Part shown: one piece after another, positions 26,470 through 34,973 of the stretch
How the letters are laid out: each line of letters opens with the position of its first letter
Numbering within the stretch: the first letter of the stretch is position 1
DNA from: Clostridia bacterium
GTDB lineage: Bacteria; Bacillota; Clostridia; Christensenellales; Aristaeellaceae
Direction: 5' to 3'
Assembly (NCBI GenBank): GCA_017447185.1
Contig: JAFSOC010000028.1
Coordinates: 82,974 to 146,973, forward strand
Length of the DNA: 64,000 bases
Program-made: the position numbers and the translations under genes
Notes under the pieces: generated by a model
Told to the model about the DNA's origin: nothing
Database searches by the model: none
What the model saw: the letters and a program-made list of their open reading frames with translations, nothing else

Positions 26470-27420
26470 TTATGTTTCTCCTTCGCGCAGCCTTCGCGCG
26501 GCCACCACCAGCCGCTCCGCGTCCCCATCCAGGCAGGTCACCAGCAGCAGGAGCTGATCGTCCGCCTGCACATCCACCGTGCTGCGGACAAAAGACCGCT
26601 GCTCCAGCGTCCGGATCGCGTCCTCCCGGTCCACCCGGTTATCCGTCATCAGCGCGTATACGTCATACCAGAAGGCAGTGCCCGGAACCGTATTGATTTC
26701 CGCCACGGCGAAAACCTCATACTTTCCGTCCTCGTACATCGTGTCAAAGGTGATGATCCGGTTTTTGTAGAAATACGAGCTTTCCTTGTACTTCTTCAGC
26801 CTGCCGAACATATTCCCGCTTTTCATGTTATGTCCGTACAGGATCAGGGTATACGGCCGTGTTGTCAGGGTGACACCCTCATCCAGGAAGATGGCACCGT
26901 TGCTGTTTTTCTTCCCGGTTGCGTCGTGGTTCAGGAAAAATGTGTTGTCGCTCCGCGCAACCGCCTCGTCCACCCCGTCCAGCTGAATCCACCCGACAAT
27001 ATACTTTCCTTTTTTCCGCAGCGCCTTGAACCGGTCGGACATCTTCAGCTCCGGATTGTTCGGATACTGCACGGGGAGCAGTTTTGTGCTGTCCGCTTCC
27101 TTTTCCGGCAGCGGCGTCACTTCCGCCGGAGACGGCTGGGTCACCTCAGCCGGAGGCGCCTGCGTGATCACCGCCGGTGACACGGACGGCGGAACCGTCT
27201 CCGTCACCTGCTGGCTGTTGATCTGCTGCAGTTCCCGGCTGGTCTGCCGGGACGCATCCAGTTCCGACCGGTAGCCGATCAGGCGCACCGCGCCGTATAC
27301 GATCAGGGCGCACGAAACGGCAGCCAGGGACAGGCGGAGAATCATCTTTCGCTTTTCCGTCCTGCGCTTTTGCTGGTTTTCCTTTCCGGTTTGATCCGGT
27401 CTCTCGGGATAATATGGCAT
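26470..27420 (-). CDS. srtB: Class B sortase
   Basis: Membrane-anchored cysteine transpeptidase that attaches surface proteins to the wall. The 316-residue product has a cytosolic basic N-terminus, one membrane helix (LSLAAVSCALIVYGAVRLI, residues about 29-47), a Pro/Thr/Glu linker, then the sortase B fold with catalytic His in TLILYGHNMKSG, catalytic Cys in LLLLVTCLDG and Arg in VVAARRL. No LPxTG- or NPQTN-type substrate gene is obvious nearby. It follows the GGDEF/EAL gene by 18 bases, suggesting cotranscription and a possible link of wall anchoring to c-di-GMP. Confidence 0.9.
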   Translation of the reverse strand: MPYYPERPDQTGKENQQKRRTEKRKMILRLSLAAVSCALIVYGAVRLIGYRSELDASRQTSRELQQINSQQVTETVPPSVSPAVITQAPPAEVTQPSPAEVTPLPEKEADSTKLLPVQYPNNPELKMSDRFKALRKKGKYIVGWIQLDGVDEAVARSDNTFFLNHDATGKKNSNGAIFLDEGVTLTTRPYTLILYGHNMKSGNMFGRLKKYKESSYFYKNRIITFDTMYEDGKYEVFAVAEINTVPGTAFWYDVYALMTDNRVDREDAIRTLEQRSFVRSTVDVQADDQLLLLVTCLDGDAERLVVAARRLREGET

Positions 27421-27438
27421 GTGCTGTGTCCTTGCTGT

Positions 27439-30258
27439 TTATTCTTTGCTGTCTGTTTCCGGCACTTCTTCCGTCTCCGGCCTGAACGGTACCGGTTTGC
27501 TGTAGTAGTAGCCCTGGAGCTTCCCGCACCCGATTTCCCGGAGGAAAGACGCGTGTTCCGCCTTTTCCACACCTTCGCAGATTGTGTCCACCTGCAGCTG
27601 GGAAGCCAGCTTCATCAGCTCTGTCAGGATGATCTTGCCCTTTTCGCCTTCGTCAATCTTCCGCAGGAAGCTCATGTCGAACTTGATCAGGTCAAACTGG
27701 ATGCTCTGGAGCACGTCCAGGGAGGAATATCCGCTGCCGAAGTCATCCATCCAGACCGGGAATCCGTTCTCGTGGAACCGGTTCACCTGCTCGTTCATGA
27801 ATTCGAAGTTGCTGCCGATAATGCTCTCCGTGATCTCCACGGAGATCAGGTCATGGGAGACGCCCGCCGCGTCCACGCGCTTGCGGATCTCTTCCACGAT
27901 ATCGCAGACCTCAAAATCGGACCTGGACAGGTTGATGGACTGGGGAACCACTTTCCGGCCGGTTTCCTGCAGGAAGCGGATCTTTTCCAGCACCTGCTCC
28001 AGCACATACAGGTCCATCTTGTAGATCAGGCCGGTATTTTCCAGATACGGGATGAAATCCGCCGGGGACAGGAAACCTTCCACCGGATCAATCCAGCGGG
28101 CCAGCGCTTCCTCGTCGCAAATCTGCTCATCGGAAGCCCGGACAATCGGTTGGTAATAAACCTGGATCCATTTTTCCCGGATCGCTCTGTCAATATTCGC
28201 GATAATGTACTGCCGCTTCCGGAAGGTATCCCGCATCTCCACCCGGTAGTAGCTGAAGCAGGAATTGTCCGAATGCCGGATCTCGTCGCAGGCGATCTTG
28301 GCCCGGTCGAAGGCGGTACTGACGGAAACATTTTCGATGCCGAATGAATAAATGCCGATGCGTACCGGCAGCATGTTGCCGTCGTTTGCTTTTCCCGCTT
28401 CCTCAAACATCCGGCGGAGCCGGTCCTCCAGGTCCTCATCCGTCGTGGCTGCCGCAAACCGGTCTGCGGCGATATGGCAGACATCCTCTTTCCCGAATGT
28501 TGTCTCCAGCAGGGCGGAGAATGCCTTCAGCATCTTGTCGCCCTCGGCAAATCCGTACCGGTGGTTGAAGTACTTCATGCCGTTCAGGTCGATATACAGC
28601 AGGATATTCTGCCGGCCCTCCCCGGGCGTTTCCGTTTTCTTTGCCTCGCACAGCTGGAAGAACCAGGTCAGGCTCGGCAGGCCGGTCAGCCCGTCATAAT
28701 GGCTGGCGTTCAGGATGCTTTCCTCATGCAGTGCCCGGTTCAGCGCCTGGTTCATCAGGGTGCCGGATTCCTCGTCGCCCTCCACATACACGCCTTCATC
28801 CATGTACCAGACATGGGCGATCCGGTCGTCCGTTCCCGTGTGCATATGGCTGCCGCGGGCGTGAATCACCCGGTAGTCGGATTCCATGCCCTCCCGGGTC
28901 CGGTATACGACGTCCAGTTCCTCTTTTCCTTCCGAGAAGCGCAGCATCGCGCCGGACAGGCGTTCCTGGTCATCCGCGTGCACATCCCGGTACATATTCT
29001 GGTCCAGCACGTGCAGCGCTTCGTTTCGGTCCGCGTATCCGAACAGTTTGCAAAATCCGTCGGACACCAGCAGCGTCTCGATCCGGTGGTCGCTGAACTT
29101 GTAGACCGCAAACGGATGCGGGGAATACTCCAGCGCCTTGCGCGTATCCGCCGAGATATACTCCTGTTTCTCCCTCCGGTTCTTGCGCCGGTCGTGGCTC
29201 TTCTCCCGGTAATACTGCGCCTTCTGCTCGAACATCTTCAGGTCAGCCCGGCGGATCATGCTCTCCGGACTTTCTTTTTCGTCCCGCATGGCGTATCCAT
29301 AGGCGATACTGTAGCCCATCGCGGCCACATCGTCCCGGATTTTCTCCAGCATACTCCGGACCGTTTCTTCATCCTTGTTAAAGAAGAGAATGACAAACTC
29401 ATCGCCGCCGATCCGGTAGGTCCGCACATTCTGCCCGGAAACATCCCGCAGGTATTCACCAATTTTCTGCAGGGCCGCATCACCGGCATGGTATCCATCG
29501 TGGTTGTTCAGTTCCTTCAGTCCGTTCATATCCAGCGAAGCCGCGGCACAGAAGTCCTTCTGCATGGTCCCGGCGCAGTCGTCATACAGCGTCTGCCGGC
29601 TCCGGACGGATGTCAGCGCATCCCTGCGGACATCGTAGGAACGAAGGAAGATATAGAAGAAAATGCTGCTGATCATGATCGCCTCATGCAGGCGGACACC
29701 TCCGCGGGTGGCATCCAGCAGGGAGGACAGCAGGCACAGCAGTGCACAAATAATCAGGAACAGGCGGTCAGATCGCTTCCGGCTGTCCACATAGTTCCGG
29801 AAAGTCATGAACAGGATCACGAACAGGTAGAAAATGGGCACGGCGAAAGAAACGTATCCCAGCGGGCCGCGGTAGAAAGCATAATCCGCGTCAAACCCGA
29901 AGGCGATATCCGTGAAAAATGCCGTGCAGCATACCAGCAGGTTGATTCCGCAGGGAATCCACCACATCCATTTATTCCTGTATTCCGGTTTGCACGCAAC
30001 GAGCACCAGGCCGACGGTTGCGGTCGACCGCAGCACATATCCCAGGATGGACAGCAGCGTTCTCCAGAACCGCAGGTCCGGATTCTGGCTGCAGGCTGTT
30101 TCCAGCATATCCTGGAACACCAGCAGCAGGCAGCTGATCAGGGTAACCCAGAAATAGCGAAGTTCCTTATCCCGCGAGGACCGCTGTGAACCCAGCCGGA
30201 TCCCAAACAGGATAATCAGGAACACGGCTATAAAGTGTCTGCCCAGCAGATCGTCCAA
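27439..30258 (-). CDS. Membrane GGDEF-PAS-GGDEF-EAL protein
   Basis: A 939-residue c-di-GMP enzyme. Residues 1-215 form about seven membrane helices. The first GGDEF domain is intact (YRIGGDEFVILF near residue 281). A PAS-like region follows (HPFAVYKFSDHRIETLLVSDGF, about 370-480). The second GGDEF is degenerate (HIAADRFAA). The C-terminal EAL looks active: DEEALARWID near 719, SINLSRSDF, VEITES, WMDDFGSGYSSLD, IKFDMSFL and TICEGVE. It may therefore both make and degrade c-di-GMP. It is preceded by a 45-codon gene and followed by srtB on the same strand. Confidence 0.9.
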   Translation of the reverse strand: MDDLLGRHFIAVFLIILFGIRLGSQRSSRDKELRYFWVTLISCLLLVFQDMLETACSQNPDLRFWRTLLSILGYVLRSTATVGLVLVACKPEYRNKWMWWIPCGINLLVCCTAFFTDIAFGFDADYAFYRGPLGYVSFAVPIFYLFVILFMTFRNYVDSRKRSDRLFLIICALLCLLSSLLDATRGGVRLHEAIMISSIFFYIFLRSYDVRRDALTSVRSRQTLYDDCAGTMQKDFCAAASLDMNGLKELNNHDGYHAGDAALQKIGEYLRDVSGQNVRTYRIGGDEFVILFFNKDEETVRSMLEKIRDDVAAMGYSIAYGYAMRDEKESPESMIRRADLKMFEQKAQYYREKSHDRRKNRREKQEYISADTRKALEYSPHPFAVYKFSDHRIETLLVSDGFCKLFGYADRNEALHVLDQNMYRDVHADDQERLSGAMLRFSEGKEELDVVYRTREGMESDYRVIHARGSHMHTGTDDRIAHVWYMDEGVYVEGDEESGTLMNQALNRALHEESILNASHYDGLTGLPSLTWFFQLCEAKKTETPGEGRQNILLYIDLNGMKYFNHRYGFAEGDKMLKAFSALLETTFGKEDVCHIAADRFAAATTDEDLEDRLRRMFEEAGKANDGNMLPVRIGIYSFGIENVSVSTAFDRAKIACDEIRHSDNSCFSYYRVEMRDTFRKRQYIIANIDRAIREKWIQVYYQPIVRASDEQICDEEALARWIDPVEGFLSPADFIPYLENTGLIYKMDLYVLEQVLEKIRFLQETGRKVVPQSINLSRSDFEVCDIVEEIRKRVDAAGVSHDLISVEITESIIGSNFEFMNEQVNRFHENGFPVWMDDFGSGYSSLDVLQSIQFDLIKFDMSFLRKIDEGEKGKIILTELMKLASQLQVDTICEGVEKAEHASFLREIGCGKLQGYYYSKPVPFRPETEEVPETDSKE

Positions 30259-30302
30259 CGCTGCTCCCCCCTTTCCCCGTATTTATGCCGGCAAAGCCGG
30301 GC

Positions 30303-30440
30303 TTACCTGTCGTTCCAGCATTCGTTCTTCGCGCTGCCGTCCCGGTAGGTTTCCTCATAGGATTCGGGTGTTTCCTCTTCCGGATCCGGAACAACGTCGC
30401 TGTATTCTTTTTCAAGAATCTCTGTTTTCCGTTCGCTCAT
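30303..30440 (-). CDS. Small acidic protein, 45 residues
   Basis: A short frame of 45 codons (MSERKTEILEKEYSDVVPDP... to ECWNDR) with AAAAGGAGG nine bases before ATG 30440 and its stop 45 bases before the GGDEF/EAL start. It is rich in Glu/Asp, soluble, and has one Cys near the end. I know no family. The good ribosome site and position behind a promoter support it as the first gene of the GGDEF/EAL-srtB operon. It could instead be a leader peptide. Confidence 0.55.
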   Translation of the reverse strand: MSERKTEILEKEYSDVVPDPEEETPESYEETYRDGSAKNECWNDR

Positions 30441-30537
30441 ATGGCAAGGCCTCCTTTTCTATGCCCACGCAATATCAGCCACCCGCTGTTTATTGTTTTC
30501 TTTCTCCTGCATTGATGGAAATGAACGTATCCCATTT

Positions 30538-30566
30538 ATTATCGCATGGAAACGAAGGTATTGTAA
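30538..30566 (-). promoter_or_regulatory. Possible promoter of the small gene and GGDEF/EAL-srtB
   Basis: Minus strand: TTACAA (30561-30566), 17-base spacer, GATAAT (30538-30543). Match is moderate. Confidence 0.4.
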
Positions 30567-30600
30567 ACCCCATACAACCTTTTTTAATGTATTCGATCTG

Positions 30601-30629
30601 TTTCTTTCGCTGGATATTTCTGCTAGAAT
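30601..30629 (+). promoter_or_regulatory. Promoter of the VanZ-carboxypeptidase gene
   Basis: TTTCTT (30601-30606), 17-base spacer, extended -10 TGCTAGAAT (hexamer 30624-30629), 33 bases before the start codon. Confidence 0.5.
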
Positions 30630-30661
30630 AGTCTCTATCAATCAGGAAGGCTGAAACTGTT

Positions 30662-32299
30662 ATGCTGAACATGAATTCCGTAATCGCTTTTATCCTGACG
30701 GAGATTTACGCGATTCTCCTGCTGGCCCTCGTATTCCGCAAGCCCATGCTGGAGGAGAAGAAAAACATCTGGCTGAAGATCCTGCTGGTCATGCTGGCCA
30801 TGTACCTGGCCCAGCTTTTCTATGTCATCATGAAGCCGACCTACTTCTTCCGCCGCTTTGCCTTCTCCACAGAACGGCTGAACCTTTTGCCCTTCCGGGC
30901 CCTGAAGGAATGGCTTGCCCATCCGTTCAACTTCTTCGGCAATATCCTTCTTTTCATGCCGATCGGCTTTTTCGAAGTGCTGCTGCATCCCGGATATCCC
31001 CGGAAACGGCAGATCCTCCGCACTGTGGCGGTCTCAGCCGGCCTTTCCCTGATCCTGGAATTCATCCAGTTCTTCAATTACCGCGTGCCGGATATTGACG
31101 ACGTCATTCTCGATACCATCGGCGGCTTCCTCGGCTGCCTGCTGTGCATCCTGCTGCAGAAAATCGGTTTTGACCGGACCCGGGTGGGCCGTGTCCTGCT
31201 GCCCCGGATTCCCGATTCCTGGCATGGCCATATGCATCTGTCCAGGTTCAGCATTATCCTCGCCGTTTCCCTGGAAGTATTCATTTTCGTCGCAAACTAT
31301 ATCGCCACGATTCCGCAGCCGGAAGTCCGGGAAAACCAGGCTGCACAGGTCGTCGTAGACCTGCCTGCTGTCACGGCGGCGCCGGCCACCCCGGTGCCCG
31401 CGGTTACGCCGGATGTTTCCGTCACCCCGGAACCGGTGATCCCGACAGTCACCGAGACGGCCGTTCCCGTTTCCGCCCCGACGGTGTACAATACGCAGAA
31501 CCTGGTGCTGGAAGCCCGGAATGTCCTGCTGGTCCGGTTGTCACAGGACGGCGGGAGTGCGGAAATCATCTATGCCTACGGCAGCAATGAGTCGATTTAT
31601 CCGGCCTCAACCATCAAGATGCTGACCGCCCTGACCGCGCTGGACATCGCCAGGCCGGAGGAAAAAGTGCACCTGGGAACCGAAATCTATATTCCCCCGC
31701 TGGACGCCTCCCGTGCCGGCCTGGAATACGGAATGACCCTGACCGTCCGGGACCTGCTGGAAGGCCTGCTCCTGCCCTCCGGCGCGGACGCGGCCTATGC
31801 CCTTGGCGTCTACTGCGGACGCAAGCTGGAAAACAACAGCGAGCTTTCCTATGACCTGGCCGTCGCCTCCTTTGTCGAGGCAATGAACCGCAAGGCGGAA
31901 GCCCTCGGCGCCTGGAACACCACCGTGAGAAATGTGGTGGGCCTGGATGACAGCGGCCAGAAAACCACAGCGGAGGATATCCTGCGGATTGCAAAGGTCT
32001 TCCTGGACCAGCCGGTCCTGGCGGAGATCTGCGGCCTGGCGGAAGACCGGATCACCAGCGATGAGGGGAAGGTTGTTTCTCTCAGCAACACGAACAAGAT
32101 GCTGCATCCGGAAAGCGTGCATTTCAACAACCGCATCAAAGGCGTAAAAACAGGCACCACTTCCCGTGCCGGCAACTGCCTCGTCTCCGTCTTCACCATC
32201 GGGGATTACCGCTATCTTTGCATCGTCATGCACAGCAGCTACGACGGGAAGTTCCGGGATACCCAGGCGCTGTATGATATGTGTCTCGAAGCGAACTAA
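30662..32299 (+). CDS. VanZ-like membrane domain fused to D-alanyl-D-alanine carboxypeptidase
   Basis: A 545-residue two-part protein. Residues 1-170 are VanZ-like, with four to five helices and the core LNLLPFRALKEW ... NFFGNILLFMPIGF ... EFIQFFNYRVPDIDDVILDTIGG. A further helix near 205-220 and a Val/Pro/Thr-rich linker lead to an extracellular peptidase S11 domain. That domain has SxxK as PASTIK near residue 316 and KTGTT near 495; the middle motif reads SGA instead of the usual SGN/SxN. It likely trims peptidoglycan stem peptides at the membrane. The HAD gene follows 20 bases later. Confidence 0.85.
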   Translation: MLNMNSVIAFILTEIYAILLLALVFRKPMLEEKKNIWLKILLVMLAMYLAQLFYVIMKPTYFFRRFAFSTERLNLLPFRALKEWLAHPFNFFGNILLFMPIGFFEVLLHPGYPRKRQILRTVAVSAGLSLILEFIQFFNYRVPDIDDVILDTIGGFLGCLLCILLQKIGFDRTRVGRVLLPRIPDSWHGHMHLSRFSIILAVSLEVFIFVANYIATIPQPEVRENQAAQVVVDLPAVTAAPATPVPAVTPDVSVTPEPVIPTVTETAVPVSAPTVYNTQNLVLEARNVLLVRLSQDGGSAEIIYAYGSNESIYPASTIKMLTALTALDIARPEEKVHLGTEIYIPPLDASRAGLEYGMTLTVRDLLEGLLLPSGADAAYALGVYCGRKLENNSELSYDLAVASFVEAMNRKAEALGAWNTTVRNVVGLDDSGQKTTAEDILRIAKVFLDQPVLAEICGLAEDRITSDEGKVVSLSNTNKMLHPESVHFNNRIKGVKTGTTSRAGNCLVSVFTIGDYRYLCIVMHSSYDGKFRDTQALYDMCLEAN

Positions 32300-32319
32300 G
32301 GACGAAACGGAGTGCCTGC

Positions 32320-33105
32320 ATGCTGCTGTTTTTCGATATTGACGGGACCATCTTTGACGATGACCGCCGCCTCCCGGCCTCCGTGCTTCCCGCAATGGAG
32401 GAAGCGCACCGCCGGGGCCATCAGCTGATCATCAACACCGGGCGCACGCTGTGCAATCCGGATCACCGGCTGGATACCTTCCCGCTGGACGGCGCCATCA
32501 TGGGCTGCGGCACCCGGATCCTGTATCACGGGGAAACACTGCAGTCCATGGAATACCCGCCGGAAGCATCCCTGCGCCTGCGGAATCTTTTCCTGGAGCT
32601 GAAAATACCGGTGGTTTACGAGTGTGATACCGCCATGTATTTCGACCCGGAATCCCCCGGCCATCCGACCATGGACGGGTTCCGGAAGTTCGCTGTGCAG
32701 CACGGAATCTGCCGGGATCTTATGGAGAACGATCCGGAATTCCGGGCAGTGAAAATGTTCTGCTTCGCGGACGGCGATGCCATGAAGGAGCTTGAGCGCC
32801 GCACCGCGGAAGCCGGAATGCCGTATACCGCGATCGACCGCTGGCCGGAGGGCTGGGAGCTGACACCCTCCGCCTTTTCCAAGGGAAAAGGCATGGATGT
32901 CCTCCGGGAGAAGCTCGGCGTTCCCCGGGAAGACTGCTTTGCCTTCGGCGACAGCAACAATGACCTGACCATGTTCGCCCACGCGGGCTGCAGCATTGCG
33001 ATGGGCAACGCGCCGGACGAAGTGAAAGCCCGCTGCACCTATGTCACCGCCCGCCCGGAAGATGACGGAATAGCCAAGGCCCTGAAACATTTTGCCCTGA
33101 TCTGA
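32320..33105 (+). CDS. Cof-type HAD phosphatase
   Basis: A 261-residue haloacid dehalogenase-superfamily phosphatase of the Cof/YbjI type. Motif I is LLFFDIDGTIFDDDRR, motif II INTGRT, the lysine is in SAFSKGKGMDVL, and motif IV is FGDSNNDLTMF. Such enzymes hydrolyse sugar phosphates or flavin/pyridoxal phosphates; the substrate is not deducible. ATG 32320 gives the normal start just before motif I and has GGAG seven bases upstream. It is cotranscribed with the VanZ-carboxypeptidase gene and followed by a strong terminator. Confidence 0.9.
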   Translation: MLLFFDIDGTIFDDDRRLPASVLPAMEEAHRRGHQLIINTGRTLCNPDHRLDTFPLDGAIMGCGTRILYHGETLQSMEYPPEASLRLRNLFLELKIPVVYECDTAMYFDPESPGHPTMDGFRKFAVQHGICRDLMENDPEFRAVKMFCFADGDAMKELERRTAEAGMPYTAIDRWPEGWELTPSAFSKGKGMDVLREKLGVPREDCFAFGDSNNDLTMFAHAGCSIAMGNAPDEVKARCTYVTARPEDDGIAKALKHFALI

Positions 33106-33113
33106 CCTGTATC

Positions 33114-33147
33114 AAAAACAGGCGGGAGCATCTCCCGCCTGTTTTGT
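33114..33147. terminator. Bidirectional terminator between HAD and diguanylate cyclase genes
   Basis: Perfect inverted repeat AAAACAGGCGGGAG / CTCCCGCCTGTTTT with a three-base CAT loop, between two convergent stops. Confidence 0.88.
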
Positions 33148-33163
33148 ATAATCCATGTAAATC

Positions 33164-34678
33164 TTATCCGACATCCGGCCCGAATGTCAGGCTGTTGCCG
33201 TTAATGGCTTTGCTGATGTACAGCGCTTCGTCAGCTACCGCGTACAGATCGTGGAAGGTGGCTTCCTTTCCGTCCTCGATAAGCACAGCGCCCACGCTGA
33301 TATGAACCTTTTCCCCGTTCATTTCGGGAATGTCCAGGGCATCAATCCGGCCGAACAGCCTGTGGATCATGCTTTCGCCCATTTCCTGGCTGGGAATACC
33401 CATCGCATAGACACCGAACTCGTCCCCGCCCAGGCGCATCGTAATATCATTGGTCCGGAAAGTATTGCGAAGCGCATCCGCAATCGCGAGGATCACAGCG
33501 TCGCCCGTCTGGTGCCCGTAGGTGTCGTTGATCTCCTTGAACCTGTCGATATCCAGCTCCAGGAACATACCGCCGCTGCCGTTCCCGATCATTTCGTTGA
33601 CCTTTCGCTCCGCACTGACCCGGTCAAACAGGGCGGTCATGCGGTCGGTTTCGGACAGGGCCTGCAGTTCCTCGCCCCGCTTCTCTTCCTGGTCCACCCG
33701 GTGATGGAGCTCCTGCAAGGCCGCGTTCTTCGCGCTCATGCGCAGGAAAACGTAAATGATGGCGAAAACCACCAGCCCCAGGATCACGGCAAAAATGATC
33801 ATGGTCTGCAGCATCGGGCGCTGCCACTCGTCCCGGTCGATCAGGCTGATGCTGTACCATCCGCCCTCCAGCTCGTGGGTATAAACCGTATAGTTTCCTT
33901 CGCGGGCGTTCACCTCAAACTGGGTTTCCTTGTCCACCAGCAGTCTGCGCGCGATCTTCCCGTAGAGGCTGTCCGGCTCCTCCAGATAGTTCTTTTCCAG
34001 CTGCTCCCTGTCGGAATGAACGATCACGTTCCCGTTCTCATCCATGAGGTAAGCCTGTCCGCCCTGTGTGGAGGCAGCCACATTTTCAACCATTTCCTGG
34101 ATGGGCCGCAGGCTCACGTCCATGGCGAGCACGCTCTCCCCGTCGTTCAGCAGCTTGGATACCGTCAGCATAACGGTGTTCGTCTGCGCGTCCACGTAGG
34201 GATCGACAAAGGTGATCTGCCCCTCGGTCGGCTGCGTTTCCCGGTACCAGGGCCGCTCGGTGGGTTCGTAGTCTGCATCCGGCACCCAGCCTGATCCGTC
34301 CACATAGGTCCCGTTGATCAGGCCGTAAAGGCCCGTCGTATCCGGGTCAATCGTGGCGATAATGATATTTGTTTCTTCCATGAGGTATTTTTCAACGGCG
34401 GCGCTGTCCGCCCCGGAGGCAAGCAGACCTTCCAGCCTGCTGCTCACCATGGTGATGATATTCACGCGGGTCAGCAGGTAGCGGTCATACTCCATCGTTG
34501 CCTCCTGGGTGTTGACCTCGCCCCGCAGGAGAAGCGTTTCCCTCCGCATGTCATGGATCCGGGAACCGACGAAGATCGCAAGGCCCGCGGTAAAAACAAG
34601 AACCACAACCACGAAGATGATGGATCCTGCCCTGACATGCCGTAATATATTCTTTAGCCTTCTTGTCCGGCTGCTCAT
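33164..34678 (-). CDS. Membrane diguanylate cyclase with dCache-type sensor
   Basis: A 504-residue signalling protein. A first helix (SIIFVVVVLVFTAGLAIFVG, residues about 19-38) and a second at about 283-305 flank a roughly 240-residue extracellular double-Cache-like sensor containing RPWYRETQPTEGQITFVDPYVDAQT, a typical Cache ligand-pocket stretch. The cytosolic GGDEF domain is intact: LDIDRFKEINDTYGHQTGD and MRLGGDEFGVYA. It should make c-di-GMP in response to an external small molecule. No RxxD inhibitory site stands out. It is monocistronic. Confidence 0.92.
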   Translation of the reverse strand: MSSRTRRLKNILRHVRAGSIIFVVVVLVFTAGLAIFVGSRIHDMRRETLLLRGEVNTQEATMEYDRYLLTRVNIITMVSSRLEGLLASGADSAAVEKYLMEETNIIIATIDPDTTGLYGLINGTYVDGSGWVPDADYEPTERPWYRETQPTEGQITFVDPYVDAQTNTVMLTVSKLLNDGESVLAMDVSLRPIQEMVENVAASTQGGQAYLMDENGNVIVHSDREQLEKNYLEEPDSLYGKIARRLLVDKETQFEVNAREGNYTVYTHELEGGWYSISLIDRDEWQRPMLQTMIIFAVILGLVVFAIIYVFLRMSAKNAALQELHHRVDQEEKRGEELQALSETDRMTALFDRVSAERKVNEMIGNGSGGMFLELDIDRFKEINDTYGHQTGDAVILAIADALRNTFRTNDITMRLGGDEFGVYAMGIPSQEMGESMIHRLFGRIDALDIPEMNGEKVHISVGAVLIEDGKEATFHDLYAVADEALYISKAINGNSLTFGPDVG

Positions 34679-34847
34679 ATTCCTTCCGTCCTGTTGTTTC
34701 AGTATCAGCGGAATTCCCCGTTCCTGCCGCTCCGGCGAGTGCAGGAATCCGGCTGTGATGGCATGTGCTGAGATCGGGAATTCCTCCCGGATAATATATC
34801 ATATCAGTCTGGATTTGTCATGTACGGATGTACTCTTTCAGGACGGC

Positions 34848-34877
34848 TTGACAGGGGTCCCGCAGGCCCGTTATACT
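34848..34877 (+). promoter_or_regulatory. Promoter of the serine hydrolase-aldolase operon
   Basis: Consensus TTGACA (34848-34853), 18-base spacer, TATACT (34872-34877). The 5' UTR of about 90 bases holds no clear hairpin. Confidence 0.75.
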
Positions 34878-34973
34878 GACCTCGCTTTTCCCTGTTTGTT
34901 GAACTTTCGCAAATCTGCATAGGATGTTTTTCCCTCAGCGATCATACATTCGAATAAAGAAAGGATGACTGCC

